Both the position numbers and the translations under genes were made by a program. This document shows positions 1 through 8,309 of a stretch of 64,000 nucleotides of DNA, one piece after another; position 1 is the stretch's first letter, and each line of letters starts with the position of its first letter. The notes beneath the pieces were generated by a model, which searched no databases, was not told where the DNA came from, and saw only the letters and a list, made by a program, of their open reading frames with translations. Source of the DNA: Paraburkholderia edwinii (lineage in GTDB: Bacteria; Pseudomonadota; Gammaproteobacteria; Burkholderiales; Burkholderiaceae); assembly GCF_019428685.1 (NCBI RefSeq), contig NZ_CP080096.1, positions 1,116,001 to 1,180,000 on the forward strand. The letters run 5' to 3'.

Positions 1-935
1 TCGATGCGCTTGCGAACCGCGGCGGCCAACATCAAGCCCAAGTCGCCGAATACCCGTGTTTCGCGGCCGTAAACGTATTCCGAAACACCGCCCGAGAACG
101 TGACAAGATCGGGAACCCGCGCGCCTTCCAGGGGCGTGAGGCGCAGCAACGAAGCCGTTAGCGGACTGAGTTCCGCGCCGTTCTTCATCGACGCCTCGCA
201 CAGGCGCTCGGCCATGCGGTCAACGATCGCCTCCAGTACACCGGGGAGCGGGGGATAACCCACGGTCAGCGTGGCGCCAACCTCCTCGGCAAATCGTTCG
301 CCCGCGGCTTCGACACGGGTAACGCTGCCTTCCGCGTCAAAGGTAATGATGCGGGCGCCGATGTCGATCGCGGTCACGCTTTTGACCTCGCCATCTTCAC
401 AGATAGCGATCTTCGTGGTCCCGCCGCCAATATCCAGATGGAGCAGGCGGGTACCTTGACGCAGCGCACGCAAGACGGCGCCGGAACCGAACGCGGCCAG
501 CATGGATTCGAGACCATCGCCGGCGGAGACCGAAACGAACTTGCCCGCCTGCGCTGCAAACAGATCACCGATTGCGCGTGAATTACGACGGCGGACCGCC
601 AGGCCGGTCAGGATCAGGGCGCCGGTATCAATCTGATCCGGCGTGACGCCCGCCTTTTCGTATTGCTCATCAATGAACGCACCCAGCCGGATCTCGTCGA
701 TCGTCAGATCGTCGGTGTACGGGGTGATCAAGATATCCGATTCGTGAAGGATCGTACGTTGTGCGACGATGTAGCGCGTGGTCGTTCGTTCGAGAACGAT
801 GTGCGAAATGACCATGTGGGAAGTGGAGGACCCGACATCGATTCCCACGCTGACCAGGTGGATTTCATCTTCTTCCTCCAGACTTCGGCCGGTGTCGGTA
901 AAGAAGATCCGACCTTCTTGCGGCTCGTTGCTCAT
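1..935 (-). CDS. EutA-like reactivating ATPase, partial (C-terminus outside window)
   Basis: The visible 311 residues match the EutA family (reactivating factor of adenosylcobalamin-dependent ethanolamine ammonia-lyase), an ASKHA-fold ATPase. The phosphate-binding motifs GIDVGSST near the N-terminus and DIGGGTTK in the middle are clear, as is the family segment FSGGVSEYVYG near the visible end. It is the last visible gene of the minus-strand catabolic operon, 91 bp after the bicupin gene, with a hairpin in that gap. No eutB or eutC lies in the window, so ethanolamine use is not supported. Within the operon it may instead reactivate another enzyme encoded further left. Family assignment is firm; role is unknown. 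Confidence 0.8.
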   Translation of the reverse strand, partial: MSNEPQEGRIFFTDTGRSLEEEDEIHLVSVGIDVGSSTSHMVISHIVLERTTTRYIVAQRTILHESDILITPYTDDLTIDEIRLGAFIDEQYEKAGVTPDQIDTGALILTGLAVRRRNSRAIGDLFAAQAGKFVSVSAGDGLESMLAAFGSGAVLRALRQGTRLLHLDIGGGTTKIAICEDGEVKSVTAIDIGARIITFDAEGSVTRVEAAGERFAEEVGATLTVGYPPLPGVLEAIVDRMAERLCEASMKNGAELSPLTASLLRLTPLEGARVPDLVTFSGGVSEYVYGRETRVFGDLGLMLAAAVRKRI

Positions 936-960
936 ACGTGTCTCCAGTCCATAAAAGACC

Positions 961-988
961 GGGCTGTGCCCCTGAAAGAACACAGCCC
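961..988 (-). terminator. Intra-operonic hairpin, possible attenuator
   Basis: GGGCTGTG (961-968) pairs perfectly with CACAGCCC (981-988) around a 12-nt loop. On the minus strand it is followed by GGTCTTTT, a weak T-run. It lies between the bicupin and EutA-like genes and could lower expression of the latter or protect an mRNA end. Confidence 0.4.
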
Positions 989-1026
989 TCTACACTCACT
1001 ACCTGCGGACCCACTACACGAACGCA

Positions 1027-2247
1027 CTAAACTACCGAGTCACCGACATTCTTTTCCGGCTTGACGTACCACGAAGCGTTCATACGGCTTTGCACGCCAT
1101 TCTTCGCCAGGCGTGATTCGTACTCTTGACGGATATACGGATCCTCCATCCAGTAGGGAATAGCCGTGCCGCCGGAGCCGACGTCCTGAGCCGTGTAATC
1201 GGTATGCTTCGAACCCGGGGCACCCGGATCACGCCCCGGGTTGTGCGGACCAAACCATGCCGTCAGGCGGAACGGTTCGCTGGACGTGCTGAAGTGCTGG
1301 TGGTACCAACGTGCGCCGCCAGGCGCTGCGGTAACCATTCCGCCGTAACCGTAGTCGAGGCGACGAACCTTGTCCGCTTGACCGGTGGCCCACGGGGTTT
1401 CACCACATTCTTCCGGCCACGTGTACGTATAGCCTTCACCCTTCAGGCAGATGAGGATTGCTGCTGACGTGTGAGCGTGAGCCTTCGAATAGCGGCCTTG
1501 CTCGTGCTGACCGATCCAGAAGTAGAAGCAGTTTTCCGTCATGAATGGCTCAACGCGGCGATAGCCCGGCGAACGACGGTTGTCCAGCGGCAGATCGCAG
1601 TTGACCGCGTCGGTGATCAGGTTGGTACGACGACGGGCAAGACCGCGCACCGGATCCGTTTCGATTTCATCGCGCGGCTTGTAGAAATCTTCGTCTGCAC
1701 TGAAGCGATCACGGAACACGAACGGGTTGTTAAACACCGCTTCGACGTTGTTGATCTGATTCATCACGTTCGGCGCCGTGTTGCCTGCGAGCAGAACCGC
1801 GCCGGAGTTCGAGCCGTCAACGATGCGGAACCAGGCGTTCATCGGAATCGAGAACATCGAGCCGGCTTGCCATTCGAAGACATGCTTGCGGCCTTCGCCT
1901 TCGAGCCAAACCTCAGTGGTGCCACGGCCTTCGACCACCCAGTAGATTTCCTCGAACATGTGCTTTTCGGGGTTCAGTGCGCCGCCGGCGGGCACTTCAA
2001 CCACATAGCAACCCCACTTCGTTTCCGTGCCCAGGAGCTGGATGTAGTGCCCGCGGCCCCCTTTGCGCTTCCATTGCACCATCGGCAGATCGCGCACATC
2101 CTTGACACCAATGTCACGGAAGACGGGAACCCCTTCGCTTTCCATGAACAGGTCATAGGGCGTCGGTTGCTTCTTGAATTCGCCAAAACCTGCTTTCTTG
2201 TGGCCGGCGGGTTCGTGCCAGTGGGCAAGGTCCTTTTCATGCGGCAT
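1027..2247 (-). CDS. Bicupin protein, possible dioxygenase
   Basis: 406 residues with two cupin barrels. The first (about 80-165) has the sequence EKHMFEEIYWVVEGRG, keeping H96 and E100 but lacking the second His of the usual HxH and the distal His, where PMNAWF stands instead. The second (about 245-335) keeps HAH at 257-259 and HQH at 316-318, so it could bind one Fe(II) or Mn(II). The length and double-cupin layout resemble gentisate 1,2-dioxygenase-type ring-cleaving enzymes, but sequence similarity to a characterised one is not evident to me. Neighbouring LigJ and aldolase genes make a ring-cleavage role an attractive inference. It could instead be an isomerase or a non-catalytic cupin. 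Confidence 0.75.
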   Translation of the reverse strand: MPHEKDLAHWHEPAGHKKAGFGEFKKQPTPYDLFMESEGVPVFRDIGVKDVRDLPMVQWKRKGGRGHYIQLLGTETKWGCYVVEVPAGGALNPEKHMFEEIYWVVEGRGTTEVWLEGEGRKHVFEWQAGSMFSIPMNAWFRIVDGSNSGAVLLAGNTAPNVMNQINNVEAVFNNPFVFRDRFSADEDFYKPRDEIETDPVRGLARRRTNLITDAVNCDLPLDNRRSPGYRRVEPFMTENCFYFWIGQHEQGRYSKAHAHTSAAILICLKGEGYTYTWPEECGETPWATGQADKVRRLDYGYGGMVTAAPGGARWYHQHFSTSSEPFRLTAWFGPHNPGRDPGAPGSKHTDYTAQDVGSGGTAIPYWMEDPYIRQEYESRLAKNGVQSRMNASWYVKPEKNVGDSVV

Positions 2248-2324
2248 CGCGTCTCTCCTTGTATGGGGCCATCTTTTTGGGCAAACACGCTCTTAAGCGC
2301 GTATCCGCCCCGGGTTTGGGAAAC

Positions 2325-3008
2325 TCAGTCGTTGTAGGCGACGGGTTGAGCGTTGGGAATTTTCATCGACGCCGTCGTCTCATCCGGATGGCCTTCAATG
2401 ATCTGTATGAGAGACCGCAAGGTCGTCCCGTGGGCGCATACCAGTACACGTTTGCCCGCCTGTATGCGCGGCAATATCAGATCCGTCCATGCCGCGCGCA
2501 CACGGATTGCCGCGTCGCTAATGGATTCAGCACGGGGCAATGACTGGGCAGCGAATGGCGAATACCGGGGATCCGACTCCGGACTGTAGGGGGCGTTTGG
2601 CGGCACGGGCGTTGGACGGGCATCCGTGTTAAAGCGGAAATTCGCCAGCTCGAGCGCACCGTACTGGGCCGAAACTTCCGCTTTGGTCATGCCGGTCAAA
2701 ATACCGTAATGCCGTTCATTGAGGCGCCAATCGGTGACCGGCGACCGGTCATGGTCCGGATAGAGGTGCCTGGCCACGATCCAATAGGTGCACAGGGCCC
2801 GGGACAGCATCGAAGAAAGCCCATCATCGAAACTCCATTGCGCACACCTTAGCAACTCGGCCGCTTTCTGGGCCTGAATCACGCCCTGTGGCGTCAGATC
2901 GATATCTGCCCATCCGGTAAACCTGGAACTGGCATTCCATTCGGATTCGCCATGTCGGAGCAGCACCAGTTTTGCCTGGGGTCCGAGAGGGGCAGGGGCG
3001 AGCACCAT
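2325..3008 (-). CDS. Histidine phosphatase superfamily protein, phosphoglycerate-mutase-like
   Basis: 227 residues resembling cofactor-dependent phosphoglycerate mutase (GpmA). The phosphohistidine motif LRHGESEWN, the FTGWADIDLT segment and WRLNERHYG are present. The distal HGNSLR motif of GpmA is changed to HGTTLR, and the protein stops about 20 residues earlier than GpmA. It is embedded in a catabolic operon rather than near glycolytic genes, so it is probably a specialised paralogue acting on another phosphate ester or a 2-/3-phospho intermediate; that is inference. AGAGG precedes the ATG at moderate spacing. Confidence 0.75.
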   Translation of the reverse strand: MVLAPAPLGPQAKLVLLRHGESEWNASSRFTGWADIDLTPQGVIQAQKAAELLRCAQWSFDDGLSSMLSRALCTYWIVARHLYPDHDRSPVTDWRLNERHYGILTGMTKAEVSAQYGALELANFRFNTDARPTPVPPNAPYSPESDPRYSPFAAQSLPRAESISDAAIRVRAAWTDLILPRIQAGKRVLVCAHGTTLRSLIQIIEGHPDETTASMKIPNAQPVAYND

Positions 3009-3046
3009 TGGGTTTGCCTCTTCTCTATCCGTTGTGCGTGATGGCG

Positions 3047-4108
3047 TCAGTGGTGGACACAGGCTTCAAAACCGGCTCTCAAGGCCTCACGATTGAGGTC
3101 GCGGCCGATCAGCACGTACCGGCTGTAGCGGGCCTTCGCTTCGGCCCAAGGGCCTTGAAAGTCACCCTCCATGAGCATGTGGACCGATTGGAATACGTAA
3201 CGGCGCTCGCATTCGGAGATCTGGAAAATCCCCTTGGTGCGCAAGATATCGGTGCCCTGCATCGTCACCAGATTCCCAAGCCATTCTTCCAGCCTGGTCA
3301 GATCCAAGGCCTTCTCCGTTGCCAGCGAGACGCTATGGATACCGCCGGCCTGGATGTGGTTATCTACGTCGTGCGCGTGATCGTGGTGGTCATGACCGTG
3401 ACCGCAATGTTCGTCATGCACGTGTCCGTGATCGTGGTCGCAATGCTCATCGTGATCGTGCTCTGGAGCCTGCGCCATCGTGGCCAGGCCTTCGACGCGG
3501 GACAGGTCAAACGATCCGCGGCCGATTACCGCATCGAGCTGGATCTGACAACGCGATGTCTTGTAAACCCGTGCAAACGGGTTCAGCTCCCGAAGTGCAG
3601 TCTCGATGCCGTGCAACCGCTTTTCCTCGATGTGTTCAACCTTGTTGATAATCAATTGATCCGCGAACGCGATCTGTTCCACGGCTTCCCGACTATCTGC
3701 AAGTCTCTGATGGATGTGCACAGCATCCACCAGAGTGATGATCGAATCGAGTTTAAAGTGGGCCTGCAAATGTGGATCGACGAGGAACGTCTGGATCACG
3801 GGCCCTGGGGCCGCCAGACCAGTAGTCTCGATGATCACCGCGTCAAAGGTCTGAGACGCGGCCAGAAGCTTGTAAAGCACCTGGATCAGATCGGCCCGGA
3901 CCGTGCAACAGATGCATCCGTTGTTCATTTCAAACAACTCATCATCCGATGACACAAGCAGATCGTTATCGATGCCGATCTCACCGAACTCGTTGACGAT
4001 CACGGCGTATTTTTTGCCATGATCTTCGGACAGAATGCGGTTGAGCAGCGTCGTTTTACCCGCTCCCAAATAACCCGTGAGAACCGTTATAGGGATAGGT
4101 TTTTTCAT
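3047..4108 (-). CDS. COG0523 (CobW/P47K) GTPase, His-rich
   Basis: 353-residue G3E-family GTPase with Walker [10 protein letters not shown] at about 11-19, the metal-binding motif CICC in the first third, and NKVE for guanine recognition. Between residues about 215 and 250 lies a run rich in His-Asp pairs ([19 protein letters not shown]), typical of metal-storing or metal-delivering members. A CobW C-terminal domain follows. Family members act as Zn, Co or Fe metallochaperones. In this operon it could deliver metal to the zinc alcohol dehydrogenase, the LigJ hydratase or the bicupin, or relate to a cobalamin enzyme given the EutA-like protein. Family is certain; metal and client are unknown. 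Confidence 0.88.
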   Translation of the reverse strand: MKKPIPITVLTGYLGAGKTTLLNRILSEDHGKKYAVIVNEFGEIGIDNDLLVSSDDELFEMNNGCICCTVRADLIQVLYKLLAASQTFDAVIIETTGLAAPGPVIQTFLVDPHLQAHFKLDSIITLVDAVHIHQRLADSREAVEQIAFADQLIINKVEHIEEKRLHGIETALRELNPFARVYKTSRCQIQLDAVIGRGSFDLSRVEGLATMAQAPEHDHDEHCDHDHGHVHDEHCGHGHDHHDHAHDVDNHIQAGGIHSVSLATEKALDLTRLEEWLGNLVTMQGTDILRTKGIFQISECERRYVFQSVHMLMEGDFQGPWAEAKARYSRYVLIGRDLNREALRAGFEACVHH

Positions 4109-4196
4109 TTCGTCTCTCCGGCGACCTCAGGACTCAGCCGCCCTGCGGTCTAAAAAATGACAACCTTAGGCCGCAAGGACCCGGATTCGCTTCGAT

Positions 4197-5303
4197 TTAC
4201 ATCCACGGCATGATCGACACGTGTATCGCGTCTTCGGCGCCGCCCACGGCCTTGATCGCCGTGTCTGAATCCTTGAGGGCAAAGCGGTGCGTAGTGATCT
4301 TTTCAAGCGGGAAACGCTTCGAAGCCAATTGCTTCAATGCGAGTTCGCAAGCCTTATACGAGTGGCCGCGAGCCGACTTGATCGTGATGGCCTTGACGGT
4401 AACCTTGCCAATCGGGAAGTTCGGGAAGTCAGCCATCTCGCCTTGAATCAGCAGCGTGCCGCACTTGCGCTTCAGTGCTTCGATGCCGAGCAGAATGGCC
4501 TTTGTGCCTGCACCAGCCGTGCAGTCCAGCGCGACGTCAACGCCACGTCCGTTCGTTGCTGCCAGAATCTTTTCCAGCGGGTCTTCGCTAGACACGTCGA
4601 TAACGACGTCGGCGCCAAGTTCCTTCGCGATCTGAAGGCGCTTGGAGTCTTTTGCCGTACCGGTCACGATGATCATGGAGGCCCCCGCCTGCTTGCACGC
4701 AACGACTTGCGACAGACCTTGCTGGCCCGGCCCCTGGATCAGCACCGACGTGTCATAGCCGACGTTGCAATCGAACAGTGCCCATTCGATGCCGTTCGCC
4801 ATAGGCGTTACGACACCTGCGAGTTCCGGGTCCAGACCATCCGGAACCTTGTGGACGACGGCATTGGATGGCAGGTAGATGTATTGCGACAGGCCACCCA
4901 GCAGCGGCGAGTGGTCATTGTCGATTGCCGTGTAGCCGAGGCGGATGCCCTTGGGGTTGAAACGCCAGTCGGTGCCGATGCAGTGACGGTATTGGCCTGC
5001 GTGACAGTGTTCGCACTTACCGCACGAGGTGTAGTGTTCCGGGAAAATGCGATCGCTGATCTTGAGGCCGGTGCGCTTCAAAAACTCGGGGCCAGCCTTC
5101 TCGAGAATGCCGATGTTTTCGTGACCCATCACGACCGGAGCGCCCTTCAGTTTCTCCTTGTACATCTTGACGTCGGTACCGCAGATGCCGGCAACTTCAA
5201 CACGCATCAACGCGCAATCATCCGCCACCTCAGGCATGTCGAATTCACGCAATTCGAGTTCGCTCGGGCCAACACGAACCTGTGCAAGAACCTTGTCCAC
5301 CAT
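4197..5303 (-). CDS. Zinc-dependent alcohol dehydrogenase (MDR family)
   Basis: 368-residue medium-chain dehydrogenase/reductase. Catalytic-zinc residues lie in GICGTD and GHENIG; the structural-zinc loop CGKCEHCHAGQYRHC holds four Cys. The Rossmann segment GPGQQGLSQ is a slightly unusual nucleotide-binding loop. I chose the ATG 24 codons inside the longest frame because AAGGAG lies 8 nt upstream of it. It probably oxidises an alcohol or reduces a carbonyl intermediate of the pathway encoded by the surrounding operon. Substrate cannot be predicted from sequence. Confidence 0.88.
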   Translation of the reverse strand: MVDKVLAQVRVGPSELELREFDMPEVADDCALMRVEVAGICGTDVKMYKEKLKGAPVVMGHENIGILEKAGPEFLKRTGLKISDRIFPEHYTSCGKCEHCHAGQYRHCIGTDWRFNPKGIRLGYTAIDNDHSPLLGGLSQYIYLPSNAVVHKVPDGLDPELAGVVTPMANGIEWALFDCNVGYDTSVLIQGPGQQGLSQVVACKQAGASMIIVTGTAKDSKRLQIAKELGADVVIDVSSEDPLEKILAATNGRGVDVALDCTAGAGTKAILLGIEALKRKCGTLLIQGEMADFPNFPIGKVTVKAITIKSARGHSYKACELALKQLASKRFPLEKITTHRFALKDSDTAIKAVGGAEDAIHVSIMPWM

Positions 5304-5415
5304 CTTCAATACTCCTTGGAAAAATTTGACCGGCAGTGATTCAGCTTGCCGTCTGTCGCCTATATATTTCGTCAATCAGGTTTTCGCGTGATTGGCCGAT
5401 TTAATGATTGACCGA

Positions 5416-6264
5416 CTATTGGCCCAGTCTGGAGCGAACCGAAGTCACCGTATCGAAGTTACGTGGCGCCGCTGCCATGAGGAAGCGGTAGCCTTCATCG
5501 ATCACGCGTTGGGCGTTGTCCTTCGTCACGTGAGGATGACCAACGATCACGTTGTGCTCTTTGCAGGTGGCAACGATCTGCGCCATAGCGGCCAAAACTT
5601 CCGGGTGCTCGGTCTGACGAGGAACCCCCAGTTCCTGACTCAGGTCGCCCTCTCCGATCAGGATGGCGCCGATTCCAGGGACGTTCTTCAGCATGTCCGG
5701 GAGGTTCGTAATGCCCGCCGTGTCTTCGATCTGGAGCACCGCAAAGATCTCGCCTTCGGCAGCCAGCGGCCATACATCGGCTTTCGCGTAGTATTCCGCC
5801 ATCGACAGACCCCAGTAACGCGCAGCCTGCATCGGACCATCGCCACGGATGCCCGCCGGTTCGTACAGCGGCTTGTCCTTCAAGCGTGAGTATCGGCATG
5901 CGGAAATCGCGTTGTATGCCTCTTCGACGGTCGAGATGTGTGGGAACACGACGCCATAGCAACCGATGTCCAGCGCCTGTTTGGCCAAAAACTGATTCAT
6001 CTCGCAACCGTTAGCCGGCACGCGGGCAAGCGGCGTGACCGCTGGGGCGAGTCCGTTCTTTGCGATCTGGCTGCGGTTCATCAGGTATTGCAGGCTGTTG
6101 CGCAAGCTCTTGATATCCCAGCCACGGTGCTCGCCTTCGAAGACCACCGAGTCATAAGGTGACGCCTGGAGTTCGGTTGCGGTTTCGATTTCGCACGGAG
6201 CAAACAGCGAGAATGCGTGGCCGCCCGTTTCGAGTGCGCGGATAACACCATTAAGACGCGACAT
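5416..6264 (-). CDS. HpcH/HpaI family aldolase
   Basis: 282 residues of the class II HpcH/HpaI aldolase/citrate lyase beta family. The metal-binding Glu is in LQIEDTAG and the Asp in GEGDLS, and the N-terminal FEGEHRG segment corresponds to the family's active-site loop. Such enzymes cleave 4-hydroxy-2-oxo acids to pyruvate or oxaloacetate plus an aldehyde or keto acid. It follows the LigJ gene by 47 bp, so it may cleave the 4-carboxy-4-hydroxy-2-oxoadipate type product that LigJ would make, a job usually done by the unrelated LigK/GalC fold. That substitution is inference. Confidence 0.85.
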   Translation of the reverse strand: MSRLNGVIRALETGGHAFSLFAPCEIETATELQASPYDSVVFEGEHRGWDIKSLRNSLQYLMNRSQIAKNGLAPAVTPLARVPANGCEMNQFLAKQALDIGCYGVVFPHISTVEEAYNAISACRYSRLKDKPLYEPAGIRGDGPMQAARYWGLSMAEYYAKADVWPLAAEGEIFAVLQIEDTAGITNLPDMLKNVPGIGAILIGEGDLSQELGVPRQTEHPEVLAAMAQIVATCKEHNVIVGHPHVTKDNAQRVIDEGYRFLMAAAPRNFDTVTSVRSRLGQ

Positions 6265-6311
6265 GTTTCAACCTTTTGATGAAGGGGAGTTCAATGAGCT
6301 CTCCATCGTTG

Positions 6312-7373
6312 CTATTTCGCGGCCACGGCCTGTGCCTGGGCTTCACGGGCCTTCAGGCGGGCTTTCAAGCGGGCATCGAGGCGCGGGTAGACGCGGCGGG
6401 CATTGCCTTCGAAGATCTTGAACTTGGTCTCTTCGCTCAGGCCTTGCACTTGATCGATGTAGCGCTTCGTATCGTCAAATGCGTGACCCGTTTCCGGATC
6501 GATGCCGGGCACTGCGCCCAGCATTTCCGATGCAAACAGGATGTTGTCTTCCGGAACGACACGAGTCAGGAGCTCAATGCCCGGAAGGTGGTAGACGCAG
6601 GTATCGAAGAACACGTTCTGCATCACGTGCTCGACGAGCTGGCGCTTTTGCATCGCCAGGCTCATGCCGCGGTAACGGCCCCAGTGATAGGGAACGGCGC
6701 CGCCGCCATGCGGGATCACGAAGCGCAGGGTCGGGAAATCCTTGAACAGGTTTACCTGAATCAACTGCATGAACACGGCTGTATCCGCGTTGATGTAGTG
6801 GGCGCCCGTATGGTGGAAGTTCGGATTGCAACACGAACTGACGTGGATCATGGCCGGCACGTCGAGCTCAACCAGCTTTTCGTAAATCGGGTACCAGTGG
6901 CGGTCGGTCATCGGAGGGCCGCTCCAGTTGCCGCCGCTCGGATCAGGGTTCAGGTTCACGCCCACGAAACCGAGTTCGTTGACCGCGCGCTCCAGTTCCG
7001 GGAGGCAATTCGCGGGGCTGACGCCGGCACTTTGCGGTAGTTGCGCGACACCGGCAAAGTTGTCGGGCAGCAGTGTTGCAATCCGGTGGATGAGATCGTT
7101 GGACAGGCGCGTCCATTCGAGCGACGTTGCTTCGTTGCCGATGTGGTGCGCCATGCCGGCGGCACGGGGGCTGAAAATGGTGAGATCGGAACCGCGTTCG
7201 CGCTGGAGTTTCAGTTGCGGCTGAACGCTAGCGATGATCTCCTCATCGCTGACACCAAGGTCCGTGCTTTGGGGCTTACGTGATGGATCCAATAACCCGG
7301 CTAGCTGCTTGTCGCGAAAGACATGCAAAGCCAGAGGTTCGGTCGTGTAATGGCAGTGGGTATCGATAATCAC
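6312..7373 (-). CDS. ligJ: LigJ-type amidohydrolase, probable 4-oxalomesaconate hydratase
   Basis: 353 residues of the amidohydrolase superfamily, matching LigJ closely over its length: DTHCHYT at the N-terminus with the HxH metal ligands, ERGSDLTIFSPRA, NLNPDPSGG, PHGGGAVPYHWGR and the C-terminal EGNARRVYPRLD. LigJ hydrates 4-oxalomesaconate to 4-carboxy-4-hydroxy-2-oxoadipate in the protocatechuate 4,5-cleavage and gallate pathways. No LigAB or gallate dioxygenase is in the window. An Ala/Lys/Arg-rich tail of about 20 residues extends beyond the usual C-terminus. A near-identical paralogue acting on a related unsaturated keto acid remains possible. Confidence 0.85.
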   Translation of the reverse strand: MIIDTHCHYTTEPLALHVFRDKQLAGLLDPSRKPQSTDLGVSDEEIIASVQPQLKLQRERGSDLTIFSPRAAGMAHHIGNEATSLEWTRLSNDLIHRIATLLPDNFAGVAQLPQSAGVSPANCLPELERAVNELGFVGVNLNPDPSGGNWSGPPMTDRHWYPIYEKLVELDVPAMIHVSSCCNPNFHHTGAHYINADTAVFMQLIQVNLFKDFPTLRFVIPHGGGAVPYHWGRYRGMSLAMQKRQLVEHVMQNVFFDTCVYHLPGIELLTRVVPEDNILFASEMLGAVPGIDPETGHAFDDTKRYIDQVQGLSEETKFKIFEGNARRVYPRLDARLKARLKAREAQAQAVAAK

Positions 7374-7417
7374 GGTAGGGGACCGCCGTATGTAAGATCG
7401 TTCGCGACGTTGGTTTG

Positions 7418-8293
7418 TCAGGCCTGAGCGAGGCCCTGCTTTTCGAATGCGGACCTGAAGAACGCATCCAGGCGTTCAGTGGTGTTGGCTGCCTGCTGAT
7501 CCGCTGCGTTCACTGCCCAGTACTCCGAATTCGGAATGCACTCGTGCAGGTACATGGCGGCTGAAGTCGCATGCGACGCGTCTTGTCCGGGAATGATCAG
7601 CGTCGGGGTGTTGAGCACGAGCAGGTCTTCGGGCTCGGCTCCCGGTGCGGTATCGCGGTCGAACAGGGTCCGGCCCATGCCGGTCACGATTGCGCGGTAG
7701 TTTGTGACGTCGAACGATGCGAATGCCTTCGCGAATTCCTTGTTCGTCTGGATCACCGATGCCCAAGGTCCGCCACGGGGATCTGCACCGAACGGCTTGC
7801 CGGACTCAAGCGCGAGTTCCACCACTGCGGCCATACCGTTTTGACTCACAAACGCCAGGTGCTCAGAGAAGCGCTGATGACTGCTCATGCGGTAGCGGGC
7901 ACCGCCTACAGGCCAGTAGAGAACCTGACCCAGAACGCGTTGCGGGTGCTGGGTGGCGAATGCGATGACGGGCGAAACACCCATGCAGCCGCCCATCAGG
8001 AATGCGCGGTCGATACCGAGGTGATCGAGGAGACCCATACCTTGGGCAACCATGTCTCGCCATGTCACGCGTTCAATACGGCCGCCCGACTGACCGGTTT
8101 CGCGCCGGTCAAAGACGATGCACTTAAAGCGCTTGCTCAGATAATCGAGCGGCTTGACCCTGGCATAGACACCGAGCGTGCTCCACGTTTCGATCGTCGC
8201 ATTGAACCCTCCCGGGCTGTACATCAGAAGCGCGGGCCCGTCGCCGATCACATCGTAACGCGTGGAAATTCCGTCAACAGTAACGAAATGCAT
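7418..8293 (-). CDS. Alpha/beta hydrolase with Cys nucleophile
   Basis: 291 residues with an alpha/beta hydrolase fold: the oxyanion region YSPGGFNATIETW, FDRRETGQSG after beta strand 4, and a nucleophile elbow LMGGCMGVSP in which Cys103 replaces the usual Ser. Cys at this position is known from dienelactone hydrolase, although overall this protein looks like the MenH/esterase branch. The start is the ATG preceded by GGGAG; upstream in-frame codons lack a ribosome site. It lies 16 bp after the PanB-like gene. A lactone or thioester hydrolysis step in the pathway is plausible but inferred. Confidence 0.82.
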   Translation of the reverse strand: MHFVTVDGISTRYDVIGDGPALLMYSPGGFNATIETWSTLGVYARVKPLDYLSKRFKCIVFDRRETGQSGGRIERVTWRDMVAQGMGLLDHLGIDRAFLMGGCMGVSPVIAFATQHPQRVLGQVLYWPVGGARYRMSSHQRFSEHLAFVSQNGMAAVVELALESGKPFGADPRGGPWASVIQTNKEFAKAFASFDVTNYRAIVTGMGRTLFDRDTAPGAEPEDLLVLNTPTLIIPGQDASHATSAAMYLHECIPNSEYWAVNAADQQAANTTERLDAFFRSAFEKQGLAQA

Positions 8294-8309
8294 GGTTAGC
8301 TCCCGGGGA

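Noticed and set aside
1..935. Ethanolamine utilisation locus
   Set aside because: Only an EutA-like protein is present; no eutBC, transporter or shell proteins, and neighbours are catabolic enzymes of another type.
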